Below are positions 22,871 to 35,400 of a stretch of DNA of 64,000 nt, in pieces. The notes under the pieces are model-generated. The model ran no database searches, was not told the origin of the DNA, and saw only the letters and a program-made list of their open reading frames with translations. This DNA is from Brachypterus glaber. Its lineage: Eukaryota; Arthropoda; Insecta; Coleoptera; Kateretidae. The DNA is taken from positions 11,262,847 through 11,326,846 of the forward strand of contig OY294046.1 in the NCBI GenBank assembly GCA_958510825.1, given 5' to 3'. Numbering within the stretch: the stretch's first letter is position 1; the number at the start of each line of letters is the position of its first letter. A program made the position numbers and the translations under genes.

Positions 22871-23599
22871 TTGATTTTGTTTAAGAAGTACTTTTTAAGT
22901 ATGTACGAATACAAAACAAAAACTATAGAAAAATGAAGTTCACAAACCTTTATAAAATTTAATATCAACCTCGAATCAATCACGTTACTTTTTCAACCTT
23001 GTATCTCCAAAAATTAATTTTCGGTTCTTTGCACTAATTAACTCTATGTATGATGAGTCATCATTCATGACTGATATCATGATAATTTATACAAACTGCA
23101 CTTAATTACTCCAATTATTTATAAGTTACGTTGCACTGGAATAATAAATTAGTAGAGTTTGTTTAAGTTATCAGTCATCATGATGATTAGTGGAAGGAAT
23201 TGAAAATCGATTATTTGGAGATAGGAGTTTGGGAAACACGAATATATGTACCTATTTTTTGACCAGTTACAAATCGATTTCTACGTATGTGCGTATTCGT
23301 TCTGAATGACTAATAAACATATTAATAAGTAATTATATTGAAACTAACCTCATTCCACATTCACAATTCGTGAAAATTTGTATCCAATAAACAGTAATCC
23401 GAAAAGGTAGGAATTATATTTGTTTCACATAAAATATCACAACAAAATTGCACAACGTCACAAAATATATTCAAAACTATATCTGTTTAGTTTGTTTAAA
23501 ATCCAACACATGTTATCTTAAAAATACGCTTTTGTTGTATCTCACACACGCAATTCAACATCACCCCCAAGTCAAACAGATGTCAGATTGAAAAAACAA
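22870..23599. other. No gene seen
   Basis: AT-rich. A loose inverted repeat around 'gatgagtcatcattcatgac' (23050) and 'cagtcatcatgatgatta' (23172) is the only structure noticed. Confidence 0.45.
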
Positions 23600-23935
23600 A
23601 AGCGAATCGGTCCATAGTCTCGAAAAACGAGAGGTTGTTGGCCGACAGTCGATTGTTTATACTCGCGTCGACTGTCCCGATTTTACAACGTTGCTACTCG
23701 CACGGACGGCAAACAAGCACTGAGCTTGTGGATTGGAGTAAAGGCAACGTCGTGTGGGGACTCCGGAGTAGAGCGTGCTCTCCACGCCATGTCGCAGTCG
23801 AACATCGAAGAGGCGACTGTAGTGGAACGGCATGAAATCGTTTCCACGTGTGGTCGAGATCCGGCCCGAAGGACCAAAAACAGCTTACATTTACTTAACC
23901 CTTTTGGGTCTCATAGGCGAATTTAAGGTCAGTAA
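23600..23935 (+). other. CpG-rich island with 45-codon ORF; possible promoter or first exon
   Basis: About 300 bp unusually rich in CpG compared with everything around it (ctcgcgtcgact, cacggacggc, gcaacgtcgtg, gtcgcagtcgaacatcg). An ATG at 23789 in a fair context (cacgccATGT) opens 45 codons rich in charged residues, beginning M-S-Q-S-N-I-E-E-A-T-V-V-E, ending at a TAA (23924-23926). A GT-containing donor-like site (aaggtcagta) lies just after that stop. A 9-bp inverted pair, gacagtcga/tcgactgtc, is at about 23644-23679. Similar-length ORFs exist on the other strand, so coding is not established. I recognise no protein family. It could be a host promoter and first exon, or a foreign GC-rich fragment. 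Confidence 0.35.
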
Positions 23936-24159
23936 ATAAAGTGCGTTACAGCACGCAGTGACACATTTATGCGATAAATGGGCTAAATTTAATATCTGTG
24001 ACGTGCAGTCATGTTGGTTTGGGAACGAAAGGGATAAAACTAAGTAACTAGATGTACTGTTCATACGTGCTTAAAAACATTATTTAAAAAAAAGAACATT
24101 ACTGACCTTTATAAGCATAAAACAATAACTTAAAATTTGGCAGTTTGCATTTTGTATAT

Positions 24160-24257
24160 TGGGGTTTTAAGCCCATGTTAATGGTATAGGAAAATAGCGT
24201 TACAGGAGTGGGGGTCCAAAATCATAAAAATTTGCGTTACGTAATACTTGAAAGTTC
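24160..24257. repeat. Half of a TTA-type MITE
   Basis: 'cccatgttaatggtatagga' through 'gcgttacgtaatacttgaa' matches the right half of the intact 151-bp MITE family at 44882-45032; the left arm is missing or diverged. Downstream (24255-24500) is a C/G-tract repeat ending 'aatttatggagagcccctta', similar in layout to 9278-9577. Confidence 0.55.
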
Positions 24258-24593
24258 CCTTGTAGGTTTATTTCAATTCATTCACGAAATTATGCATATT
24301 ATTGTACTAAATTTATAATTTCCTTATCGTAAAGTATATTAGGAAAAATTTACTAGTTTGGATATTGTTAAGTGACACCCTGGGGGGAGGGGTTTTAGTA
24401 AATGTGACATTTTGTGACACAGGGGGAGCGGGGAGGAGGAGGTAGGGGGTCAAAAAGTCCAAACGAAAATTTTCATAACGTAATTTATGGAGAGCCCCTT
24501 AATCATGCAATAAGAATATTTTTTATATTTATGTAAGTTACTGCAGCTGAACAGTCACATGGTTAAAATACCTCAATTGAGGTCCCAACAATA

Positions 24594-24695
24594 AACAATA
24601 AACTAACTAACTAACTAACTAAAAAGTTCACTTTTTAACAAAAGAATTACACTTGCAACTAGTTTTAAGTAGTAGTAGTAGTAGTAGTAGTAGTT
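24594..24695. repeat. Microsatellites (CTAA)n and (TAG)n
   Basis: An 'actaactaactaact' run at 24600-24620 and nine or so TAG units at 24666-24694. The rest of 24500-25020 shows no gene. Confidence 0.85.
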
Positions 24696-25026
24696 TTAAG
24701 TACACTTTTAAGTACCAAAAAGTGCCATAATTCCTTAAGGAAAAAATAAACCACAGTGGTAGAGATTATCAGCCCTAAATAAAAGTGCACCTGGTCGAGA
24801 CGCTGTTGCTAATATTCCGTGGATATAATTTCTTTGGATAATAAGATAGTGGTACCAAACAATATATCGCCAGTCTGGCAATTACGGCCCTGTAATGTTA
24901 AAATTGTCGAATAGGCAATTGTTTAAACAAATAATTCTAATAACGGTGTTTCTGAACAAAAATTTGTGCGACTTTCTATCAATTCACTTTTGTTTCCATG
25001 GGTACCTTAAAAATGAAAACCCTATA

Positions 25027-26127
25027 CACGGTGTATTTGAAATAGTGTCCGAAATTTTAAGGGGTGATTCTACATCATAAAATATGATAAAAAGTTCCTA
25101 TAAACATTAGTCTAAAAATGCGTCGTAGGGGAGCTAAGCCCCTTTGAAAGTGGCTAAAAAATTCGGTTTTTATTTAATAACTCAGGAACCCTTTGAGATA
25201 TAGCAACGAGGTTTTGCACGTGAACTAATCTTAGTAAGGCCCATCTTCGTATGTGTTTTCATGTACCTACTTATTTGAATTTGAATTTTATTTTTGGAAT
25301 ATGATTCCTCCTGAGGAAAAAATATAAAAAAATATATAATAAAGGTACTTGTTTTAATACTGTAGGATTAACCGTTTTCGAAAAAAATTTATTTGAAGGT
25401 AAAATTTCACGGTTCGGGGACGAAAGATTAAATACTAAATGTTGAAAACCAAAACTTTAATGATGCAGGGTTATTCTATATCAACACTAACAAAAAAGTT
25501 TTGATTCATGTAGGTCGCATTTAAAGCTACTACGGTCCTTTAAAAATGGTGTATTTTTTAGGAGACCATATTTCCCTTAGGATTGATCTTTGGTAGTACC
25601 TGTATAATATACAGTGTATATTAGGTTTTTTCTTAAATTTTGATGTAGATTCTCTCTGCATCATTTAAATTTCGGTTTTCAACATTTTAGTATTTAATTT
25701 TTCGTCCTCGAACCGTAAAATTTCACCTTCAAATGAATTTTTCTCGAAAAAGATTAATCCTACAGTATTAAAACAAGAGTTATAATAAAAATAAAATTAC
25801 AAAAATGTTACACAGAAAAAAGTTTGGGAGAAAAAACTGATACCCCCCCCGGTTTCGCATACCCCTGGTTAAAATAAATACATGAAAATAACATACGAAG
25901 AGCCTTATTAAGATTAGTTCACGTGCAAAACCTCGTTGTTATATCACAAAGGGTTCCTGAGTTATTAAATAAAAACCGATTTTTTTAGCCACTTTCAAAG
26001 GGGCTTAGGTTAAGCCGCTTAGCTCCCTTACGACGCATTTTTAGACATGTTTATAGGAACTTTTTTTCATATTTTCTGATATAGAATCACCCCTTAAAAT
26101 TTCGGACTCCATTTCACATACACCGTG
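25027..26127. mobile_element. 1.1-kb palindromic element, copy 1
   Basis: CACGGTGTATTTGAAATAG opens and 'atttcacatacaccgtg' closes, with TA on both sides (25025-25026, 26128-26129). Arms pair over several hundred bases ('gcgtcgtaggggagctaag', 'gaaccctttgagata', 'gaggttttgcacgtg'); an inner inverted pair surrounds 'ttaaccgttttcg'. Two further copies are at 36399-37549 and 49823-50730, and a decayed half is at 11103. No transposase ORF, so non-autonomous. Confidence 0.85.
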
Positions 26128-28530
26128 TATAGTTTAATTTCAATAAAATGTGCAGAGACTCATACCTAACTCTATACTATGCTGTACAGTCTCTACAGTA
26201 GAGATTCCTTAGACTAATTAAACCAAAATTACGAGAATCGCATCCGAATTGATATAATCTGCGCCTTTTACCACGCTCTCGCAAATGAGTCACTGCACGT
26301 TTTATTGGAACAACTATAGGATTACTCGGTTTTCCGTCCGTCCGTCCGCATGTCTGTCTGTTACAGCCGTTTATCTCAGGAACCATATAATCTAGGTGTA
26401 TATAGGCATGATATACATATAGTAAATTGCCCTATCTAGTTTAGCTATAATTGTTTTAAGAATATTTTTTTTGTCAAAACACTTTGGAGTGTTACGCCCA
26501 TGTTAATGGTATAGGAAGATAGCATTACAGGGGGGATCCAAAATGATCAAAATTTGCGTTACGTAATACTTGAACGTTCCCTAATATATATTTTACCCAA
26601 TACTAAATTATAATTAATATTAACTTCTATGCCAATAGAATTGGTTTGATGATTTTTTGTGTGTATAATGATGAAACAAAGTTTAATAAATTACTATTGT
26701 CTAAACAATAAAAATGTTATATTTTTATATTTTTTAGTTTTCGCAATATTTTCTACTTCGTTGATAAAAGTTTACGCTTTGTTGAACCGATTTTGTAAAC
26801 AAGTTTTACAATTATTATAAAATATTTAATATTATTAATACCTTCGCGCATAAATTGAACTTTAATATAAATATCATATCGATATATCTATAGACTGTTA
26901 TTAATTGTATACTAGGTTAAAGGTTAACAAACGATCTATCCTATAGTTCAATTGCTTTCCACTAGGAATGTCCTGCGTCAGTAAAAAAAATTGTTTACTT
27001 TTTTACGTTTCTTGACGTTTTACACACAGAGAAAAAAGTATATTTGTTTGTTTTTTTTTTGTTACCAAAATAGCTGCCAAAAAATTTGGTTTTATGAATT
27101 TTCAGTAGTAATATCATAAGTGCATGTTGAATTATCAATAATTTTTTTAATGTACTAACAAAATATTTTGGTTGGCAATTGTTTGAGTGCATTTTTCGTG
27201 TAAAGAGACAGCAGGTCGAGGAATTTTGACGAAAAATGCACAAAAACAATTTCCTTAAGCAAAATGTTTTTTTATATACAGAAAAAAAATTAAGTATAAT
27301 TCAACATGCACGAATGGTATTTTGAAAGACTATTTCCCAAACAAAATAAGGAAGTATATAATTTTACCATGTTTAATGTTGTTCTATATTTAAATTAAAA
27401 ATTTCAGAACTAAACAACAATATTACTTTACAACTATAATTAAAATTTTAAATCTCAAAATTGCCGCGCTTTTTAAAACCACGATGTTCACTTGTTCGCG
27501 AATGTTTCCAAGTCTAAACTTTGCTCGAGGAATATTTTATGCTTGAGATTATTCTAACAAAATAGTTGTTATCACATATATTAGCATTTTAATAAAGATC
27601 ATTGCTGTTTTTGTTTAAAAAGTTTAGTTTTCAACTGAAAATAAATAAAATAACGGGTGTTTCCACCTGTAAAAAAAAACAATTTGCGATAGGTTTCTAA
27701 TAAAGTTTGGCAACGATGTACTGGTACCAGCGCAGTCATTTCATGTTCTGATTTCCGTCATTTAAAAGAAGTAAATTATTTACTTCTTTACTGTAAATAT
27801 ATTTTTAATAAATAAGTGTTTAAATTAGTTTTGAGTGGCCTGTTTTTAATACCAAGATTCAATTAAATAAATTAAAATTTATGAATATCAGTGATTTGAA
27901 GCTTTTAAGATGGAAAGTGCATATAATATATTATCTGAAATTAATTAGGGTTTATAGGATGTTTTGGTAATAAAATAAGCATTTATATTGCTTATCAATA
28001 AAAATAAATCAACTAAAGGTAAGCTTCACAAATTAAAAACACATTTTGCAAAAATATAACAATTATTAAGATGTCAGTAACTGTGAGTTTCTTGTTTCCA
28101 TAGTACCCAAGTGATAATTGCACTTGTGCAAAAATTATCAGATTAATTTTAATCTGATTGGTCAAGAAACTAAAAATGCAAGGATTTGATTGGACTATAT
28201 ATTTTTTGTGAAAAAGTCTGAAACATTCACAAAATTACAACGATCAACTGGTATTTATCAAATAACTGTACTTATCGGTCAGTAGGCGATATAAAATAAT
28301 TATCGCACGCTATGCAGCTCGGCCCCTACTCTACGTGGAAATGGGGGTTATTATGTCTATAGGGTTAACCCCCATGACCTATTATTTTTCATTTTCGAAT
28401 CAACTAGTGAATTTATTAAAACAACTGAAGGACGTTGGGTTATTTATAAAAGCTACACTCTAAAAAAGCGGAGGAAATATTAACAAAAGTTTATAATATT
28501 TATATAATATATTAATATAATATTTATATA
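26128..28530. other. No gene seen; small repeats
   Basis: 26218-26310 (ccgaattgatataatctgcgc, gagtcactgcacgttttatt) shares text with 56948-57015 and 60070-60105. 26492-26584 is a right-half TTA-type MITE ending CGTTCCC then TAA. 27119-27316 is flanked by 'gtgcatgttgaattat' and its complement. No credible gene. Confidence 0.5.
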
Positions 28531-28873
28531 CCGGGTGTCCAAACTCTACCCAACGATTTTCTCAAAAACTTAAAGAGATAATCAAATTCTGCGAAAACCA
28601 TCTTAAATAAGACAACTTAAACTATGTTTTAGCATATATTTTACCCAAAACGTGGGCAGGGAGGCATAGGGGGACATTTTTTTAAATAGAAAGGGGGTCG
28701 TGTGATTACATCATTTTAAAGCTTATTAAATTTTACATTTAACTATATATTTTTTATGTTTTTAAAACATTTTTTTGAGTTTAAAATAGGGGTTAAAATG
28801 GGTAATTTTGTCAAAATTACTCTAAAAAAATTAAACAATTTTTTAAAAGTTACTAATTTCATGATGAAGAACG

Positions 28874-28937
<64 letters not shown>

Positions 28938-29301
28938 ATACCTTTAAACAAATTTTAATTGACATAAATAAAAATTAAGAAAAAAAAAATCAAAAAATGG
29001 CATTTTTTAGCACAACAAAAAAATTAAAGAATCAAAACATTAAAAAAATTGTTTCAAAAATTAAAAAATATAGAGTCTAATAGAGAATTTTATTTGCTTT
29101 AAAATGATGTATCACACGACCCGTCTTTCTATTTATAAAAAACTCCTCCCATGCCCCCTATCCACATTTTAAGAGCTGAAAGTATCAAACATATGCTAAA
29201 AGATAGCTTAAGTTGTTTAATTTAAGACGGTTTTCGCAGAACTTGATTATCTCTTTTAGTTTTCGAGAAAATCGCTGGGTAAATAGAGTTGGGACACCCG
29301 G
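28531..29301. mobile_element. 771-bp TA-type inverted-repeat element
   Basis: Starts CCGGGTGTCCAAACTCTACC and ends with its complement (...gagttgggacacccgg), with TA at 28529-28530 and 29302-29303. The inner arms match the element at 17797-18522 ('aagacaacttaaactatg', 'gggggacattttttt', 'gggtcgtgtgatta'), but the termini are different. A (TA)n run occupies about 28876-28931; the 63-codon ORF there is a microsatellite artefact. Confidence 0.85.
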
Positions 29302-29338
29302 TATCTATATAATATTTATATAATATTTATATAATATA

Positions 29339-29896
29339 CAGCCTGTTCCAGAACAAGCGTACAAACATTTGAGGGTATATTAAAAACCATCTGGAAAATA
29401 GGAAAAAAAAATCAAAAAAAATCCATCTTTAATACTAATTAAAAAGGAAGCTATTTAATCTCACCAATCCTGTTGCTGATGTTAAATTACCTACAAATTA
29501 GTTTTTCCCTACTTATTAGTAACTATTATTTGAGACTTTCAACTTTAAAATCTTTTTAGGTTATTATATTTTGACAAAACCGACAGACGCTATCAAATAT
29601 TCTATTTTTATGGGGTCACTCCATCCGGCGATGGTTTTTTGATATTAATAAATCTTTATGTCACATTAATCACCATGTCAACCTACAGAATATGTACCTG
29701 CAGTAATTAAATTTGCTTCCACAGCTACAAATTCAACTTTTAAAGGTAATTTAACATCAGCAACAGTATTGGTCCACTTAAAGCGTTCTTATTTTTGAAT
29801 TGAAGGAAGATGGATATTTTTGATATTTTTTTCATATTTCCCAGAGGGTTTTTAATATACCCTCAAAAATCTGTACGCGTGTTCTGGAACAGGCTG
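29339..29896. mobile_element. 558-bp TA-type MITE
   Basis: CAGCCTGTTCCAGAACAAGC at the left and its complement at the right, TA at 29337-29338 and 29897-29898. Arms also pair at 'tatattaaaaacc' and at 'gttgctgatgttaaattacc'. No ORF. It lies 35 bp from the previous element. Confidence 0.85.
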
Positions 29897-30170
29897 TATA
29901 TTTATAATTCTTACGGCGAACTTTTATTTTTTCTATAGGATTTACCAAAATTTGTACTGGCGAAAAAAATTTGTTCCGCCCACCCAATAAAAAACTGATG
30001 ACTAAAATAAAAGCTCACCACCCTTTGACGACTCGTCTAAGATTTCCCCAATACAAAATATTTTTTTCCCTTGTAACAAACAAAATCAATAACCGTTGTA
30101 TATTTTTAAAAATAATAAAGATCGTTACTTAACACCTAAGTCATTAAATTTTAATAATATTTAAAGTTAA

Positions 30171-31618
30171 GGTTGGTTTATGCAAAAATTAACGAAGTTA
30201 ACGAGAAATTTAATTAATTTTAGGTCTATACTGCGCATGCTTGGTGATAATTAACACGATTCACTCACCGCAGTAATGAGAAGAATCCAGCGCATGCGCA
30301 CTGATTTTCTTATTTTTGTTTTAACGTATGCCAAAAATTATTTTAAGCTTATGTAACATTCTTTTGCAGAATTTTACAAAAATATCTACTTTTTTCTTAT
30401 GGATATTGTTACACCAGGCGAGCATTTATTTTTTAATTAGCTAAAGCTAAATTATTTAGCCTAAATATAATCCTATTTGATTCCTAAAATATATCTGTAT
30501 CTGAAAAATGCCTCCAATTAAAAAAAAACACCAAACCAGCAAACTACCAAACCAAACCATTATTAACGTAAACCAACGCCTTCCATTAAAAAAAAACACC
30601 AAACCAGCAAACTACCAAACCAAACCATTGTTAACGTAAACCAACGCCTCCCATTAAAAAAAAACACACCAAACCAGCAAACTACCAAACCAAACCATTG
30701 TTAACGTAAACCAACGCCTCCCATTTAAAAAAAAAACAGCAAACCAGCAAACTACCAAACTACTACTACCAGTACACTAGTTTTTTTGTTAGAATATATA
30801 GCAAAATATTGTTAAAATACTCACGAATTTCTGTTTGATTTTTTTAATGGGGGTATTGGTTTACGTTAACAATGGTTTGGTTTGGTAGTTTGCTGGTTTG
30901 GTGTTTCTTTTTATGGGAGGCGTTGGTTAACGTTAATAATGGTTTGGTTTGGTAGTTTGCTGGTTTGGTGTTTTTTTTTTTAATGGAAGGCATTTTTCAG
31001 ATACGATATTTTAGAATTTAGAAGGCGATATATTTTAACAATCAAATAGGATTATATCTAGGCTAAATAATTTAGCTTTAGCTAATTAAAAAATAAATGC
31101 TTGCCTGGTGTAACAATATGCATAAGAAAAAAGTAGATATTTTGTAAAATTCTGCAAAAGAATGTTACAAACCTTAAAATAATTTTAGGCATACGTCAAA
31201 AAAGAATCAGTGCGCATGCGCTGGATTCTTCTCATTACTGCGGTGAGTGAATCGTTAATTAATAAACTAACTAGAAATATAATTAATTTTTTGACTACAC
31301 TGCGCATGCGTAAGTATCACTGAGTGCCGTAATTATAGACATGCGCAGTAAAGTAATAAACTTATGGTCTGTTTCATGAAGCAAGATAGTAAATTAAAAA
31401 TCGCACAGTGAATATTTTCAAAACAGATTGGAATATTGGATGTGCGAATATACTGCGTAGTTTATTTTATAAAACATAACTATATTCTATACACAAACAT
31501 ATACTATTCAAAACTGTTGTAAAAATATTTACTGTGCGATTTTTAATTTACTATCTTGCTTGATGAAACAGACCATTGTTTTTATCGTTAGCTTCGTTTA
31601 TTTTTGCATAAACCAACC
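30171..31618. mobile_element. 1.45-kb foldback element with tandem-repeat arms
   Basis: Terminal 'ggttggtttatgcaaaaatt' pairs with the right end at 31599-31618. Arms continue inward through 'ctgcgcatgc', 'cagtaatgagaagaatccag' and 'agctaaagctaaattattta'. Inside the left arm are three to four 68-bp direct repeats (30511-30770; core 'ccaaaccagcaaactaccaa'); two units in reverse orientation occupy 30850-30990 of the right arm. The right arm is interrupted by the 211-bp MITE (31365-31575). Long arms with internal tandem repeats resemble Foldback/Galileo-type elements; no transposase is present. Confidence 0.8.
31365..31575. mobile_element. 211-bp MITE, copy 2 (nested)
   Basis: Same length and nearly the same sequence as 2575-2785, inserted in the right arm of the foldback element. 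Left flank TA (31363-31364), right flank TT. Arrival after the foldback element is implied. Confidence 0.85.
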
Positions 31619-31682
31619 TATATATTAACTGATTAACCTTGACAACACTACATTGCCCCCCCCCCCCCGTAACGCTAAGCAC

Positions 31683-32536
31683 TACCCCCCATTCTACATA
31701 AGTGTGTTAAGTATGTCCCCTAGATAATAATAAAGCTTAAATCACATACCAAAAAAGTAAAAAACTGGAATTTGTCTTACCTGAAACAAAAAAGAAAAAT
31801 ATATTTTTAAAATTTTATGGTTGCCAATCATTAATTGGAAATTATATCATAAATTATATAATTTGATTGTTAAATTTAAAATTTAATGAAACAAGTACTT
31901 GAGTAGGTCGTTTTCATATTACATCGTAGTACCATGGTATGTAGTTCTTAACTTTTTTTACAATAAAAATATGATCCTTAAGAGATAATAATTATAATTA
32001 TTATCTATAATATTATAATTATTATCTCTTAGGAGATCATAATTATTAAGAGATTACACAGCCCTCCAAATTTAGCTTTTTGTCTGCTTCATGGATGAGT
32101 ATATACTGGGTGTCTCAACGAAGCCGAGTCGGTCGATATATAGTAAAGTATCCACTTTAGAGAAAAACTTTAATGGGAAAAGCTGTATGGTTTTGAAAAA
32201 GGCACATTTTAAAAATATTTTAAAATATACAGGATGGTCCTCATAGGGTGGGTAACATCTGACTTATTTTTTGTTAATGGAATGGTATATTTTTTATTAT
32301 GCCATCTTATTTCTCATTAAAATGCTTTTATTTTGATATCATATTGTATGGGTGCCTTTTTTAAAACCATACAACCTTTTCCATTAAAGTTTTTCTCTAA
32401 AGTGGATAATTTACTATATATTTAAACTTTGAAGCAGAATTTTGCCTAAATTTTACAAAAATTCTAATAATCGAAAATTCTAACTTTAAGTCGCGATTTA
32501 ACCCATTACCGCTTTAACGCAGAAAAAAAATCTAAA
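31683..32536. repeat. 964-bp-period tandem duplication, unit 1
   Basis: Matches 32647-33487 in the same orientation throughout, offset 964. It contains an AT palindrome (aattataattattat around 31985-32035) and an inverted pair, 'gagaaaaactttaatgggaa' (32160) and its complement (about 32380-32402), flanking 'tatacaggatggtcctcat'. An end-like 'ctgggtgtctcaacgaagcc' motif is at 32107. Confidence 0.85.
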
Positions 32537-32646
32537 TATTTTGCACAAATCAAGAGAGAATACTTACTGTTTATCTAAATTTTTATGGTAATATTACATT
32601 ACATTATTTAAAAACTATTTTTGGACCTTATACGGTTTGGACTTTT

Positions 32647-33487
32647 TACCCCCCATTCTACATAAGTGTGTTAAGTATGTCCCCTAGATAATAATAAAGC
32701 TTAAATCACATACCAAAAAAGTAAAAAACTGGAATTTGTCTTACCTGAAACAAAAAAGAAAAATATATTTTTAAAATTTTATTGTTGCCAATCATTAATT
32801 GGAAATTATATCATAAATTATATAATTTGATTGTTAAATTTAAAATTTAATGAAACAAGTACTTGAGTAGGTCGTTTTCATATTACATCGTAGTACCATG
32901 GTATTTAGTTCTTAACTTTTTTAACAATAAAAATATGATCTCTTAAGAGATAATAATTATAATTATTATCTATAATATTATAATTATTATATCTTAAGAG
33001 ATCATAATTATTAAGAGATTACACAGCCCTACAAATTTAACTTTTTGTCTGCTTCATGGATGAGGATATACAGGGTGTCTCAACGAAGCCGAGTCGGTCA
33101 ATATATAGTAAAGTATCCACTTTAGAGAAAAACTTTTATGGGAAAAGTTGTATGTTTTTGAAAAAGGCACATTTTAAAAATATTTTAAAATATACAGGAT
33201 GGTCCTCTTAGGGTGGGTAACATCTGACTTTTTTTTATGGAATGGTAAGTTTTTTATTATGCCATCTTATTTCTCATTAAAACGCCTTTATTTTGATATC
33301 ATATTGTATGGGTGCCTTTTTTAAAACTATACAACCTTTTCCATTAGAGTTTTTCTCTAAAGTGGATACTTTACTATATATTTAAACTTTAAAGCAGAAT
33401 TTCGCCTAAATTTTAAAAAATTCTAATAATCGAAAATTATAACTTTATTTAACCCTTTACCGCTTTAACGCAGAAAAAAAATCTAAA
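32647..33487. repeat. 964-bp-period tandem duplication, unit 2
   Basis: Second unit; differences are mainly single bases and small indels (for example a shorter stretch near 33430). The two homologous blocks are separated by a 110-bp non-shared spacer (32537-32646). Confidence 0.85.
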
Positions 33488-33834
33488 CTAGTTGCAAGCG
33501 CCCTGTCAAAACATCGGCACTATTGTACACTAGAGCCATCTAGTTTGTTTTGTTTGATTTTAAATTCTGTATCTTTAAAACATTATATTCTAGCAAAAAA
33601 CTGCATATAACATTTTTTATAGGGCTTAAAAAGAGCTTTTATTTAAAATATAATTTTTTGAAATCGAGTTATAAATATGTGAGATATGCTAAAAAAACAT
33701 TTTACTGCTTTAAACGCCAATATCTCGAAAACCATGCGTTTTAGGAAAACGTTGTCTATAACATTTTTTGACCAATTTAAAATTATCTTTTATATAAGTG
33801 CTAAATTAACCAAATACAATAATAATTGCCTTAA

Positions 33835-34002
33835 TTATAAACAAAAAACGATAAAAATAGGAGTTTCACCTTATTTTTACCCCCTTACCCCCAATCGTTT
33901 ACCCCCAAAATCTAATCAGCTCTTCGGCATACGATAAGAAACAATATGCAAAAAACTGCAAGTCGATATCTCATGTAGAAATCGAGTTAGAGAGTTTACA
34001 CC

Positions 34003-34051
<49 letters not shown>

Positions 34052-34190
34052 GGACGCAATTTTTTTTTACTGATTTCGACTCAGAATGGTCTAAAACGTC
34101 GAGAAATGTGAAAAAAACGTGGTCAAAGATTTTGACTTTTCGGCGAAGATTTCAATACATCGGCACTCTTAGTAGCACTAAGTGCCGATG
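33835..34190. repeat. Dispersed repeat with (GACA)n, copy 1
   Basis: Inverse of 47432-47775. From the right: a hairpin 'catcggcact...agtgccgatg' at 34153-34186, 'ttcggcgaagatttcaatac', 'ttctgactcaga'-like spacer, (GACA)n at about 34010-34050, 'gagtttacaccc', then 'tcgatatctcatgtagaaat'. The microsatellite is an internal part of the repeat, present in both copies. Confidence 0.8.
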
Positions 34191-34350
34191 TAAAAAATTT
34201 GAGGCTTAAAGGGTAACGCAAAATTTTAACTTTAAAAGTCGGAATGTAGTATAATTCTGGCATAACTTTTATCTTTCGACAATTACAGGAAAGCAAAATA
34301 TAAACTTTACAGTACATAAATATTAACGACTCACCGATACAAGATATCTC

Positions 34351-35398
34351 AACATGTTCAAAAATAAACTTTTAAAGAAAAACACAAAACATACACTGTA
34401 GTGTGGATAAAAAAAAACGTTTTTTATCGAAATCTATATTGTACCATTGAAGTATTGTACAAGGTATTGTACTAACTATTGAATTTGTTTCGTTTTAAGC
34501 CTTTTTCTGATACTTAACCGAAAAAGGATTTAAAAAAACATTTTCTTATATGATTGGCTTTGTCTTTATTGGTAAAATATCTCGCAGAGGAATTGAAACT
34601 GCAACATTTGCATTTTGTAGGTAGGTGTACAATGTACATTAATATTTTGAATTTTGTTTAATTTCTCAATAATTTAAAAAATAATTAGTTATAGTTTGAC
34701 GCACAGATCTGTGGCTACGGGAAATATGTTTGGGATGTGTGTGCAAGTGGGAGGCCCGATGTAGGCACGCACACCTTATAACGTCTTGACGGAAAGAAGA
34801 GAGCGCGAATGATTCCTTCCCCTTTCGTCGGAGACTTTATTTCATGCGGAGAACTATAAACCAGGCGTTTGCGCTTTTAATATCACTACAAAAACCTACA
34901 TTTCAGAATAAAAAAATTGGGAACTTACTTTCCAATTTGAAAGGACATATCAGCTCTATTTTGACATTCAAAATCTTTGTTTTACAAGTTTTTGTCAAAT
35001 TTCATGCTTCTAGCTTTTAAAGTTTTGACAAGGTCCGTGCAGTAAAAAAAGGATTTAGAAAAAAATGGTTCCAGTCTATGTCATACATATGTATGAACGT
35101 GTATAATGCATACTATTTAGACAGTATAAACAAATTGTTTCTCGATAAACAAATAAAACGATAACAACGTAATCTATATCGGGAGCAAAATAATAAACCT
35201 TTAAATGACACTTCCGAGAAGCGCATATTATTAGTTATATGTACCTAGGGTTGCCTAGTTAGACTTACCCTAACTACACTAAATTCAAAAAAAAAAGAAA
35301 AAAAGCTGAATAAACTGAATGTTTATTAATTTTACGAAGAAAATACCGATAATTTTTGTTTACATATAATTTTACTGTATGGAATATGCAATCTTGTA
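34351..35398. other. No gene seen
   Basis: AT-rich with a slightly GC-richer stretch at 34700-34870. No ORF, hairpin or known motif that I can support. Confidence 0.5.
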
Positions 35399-35400
35399 TA

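Noticed and set aside
26177..26386. 69-residue ORF with C/R-rich composition
   Set aside because: Overlaps a dispersed repeat also at 56.95 kb; no recognised motif.
28756..28947. 63-residue ORF with a repeated Y-I tail
   Set aside because: Produced by a (TA)n microsatellite inside a MITE.
30511..30770. Regularly spaced 68-bp repeats resembling a CRISPR array
   Set aside because: Units are contiguous direct repeats without unique spacers, lie inside a foldback arm, and there are no cas genes; the genome is eukaryotic.
34700..34870. Possible promoter or exon from local GC increase
   Set aside because: No ORF, splice pattern or repeat support strong enough to call.
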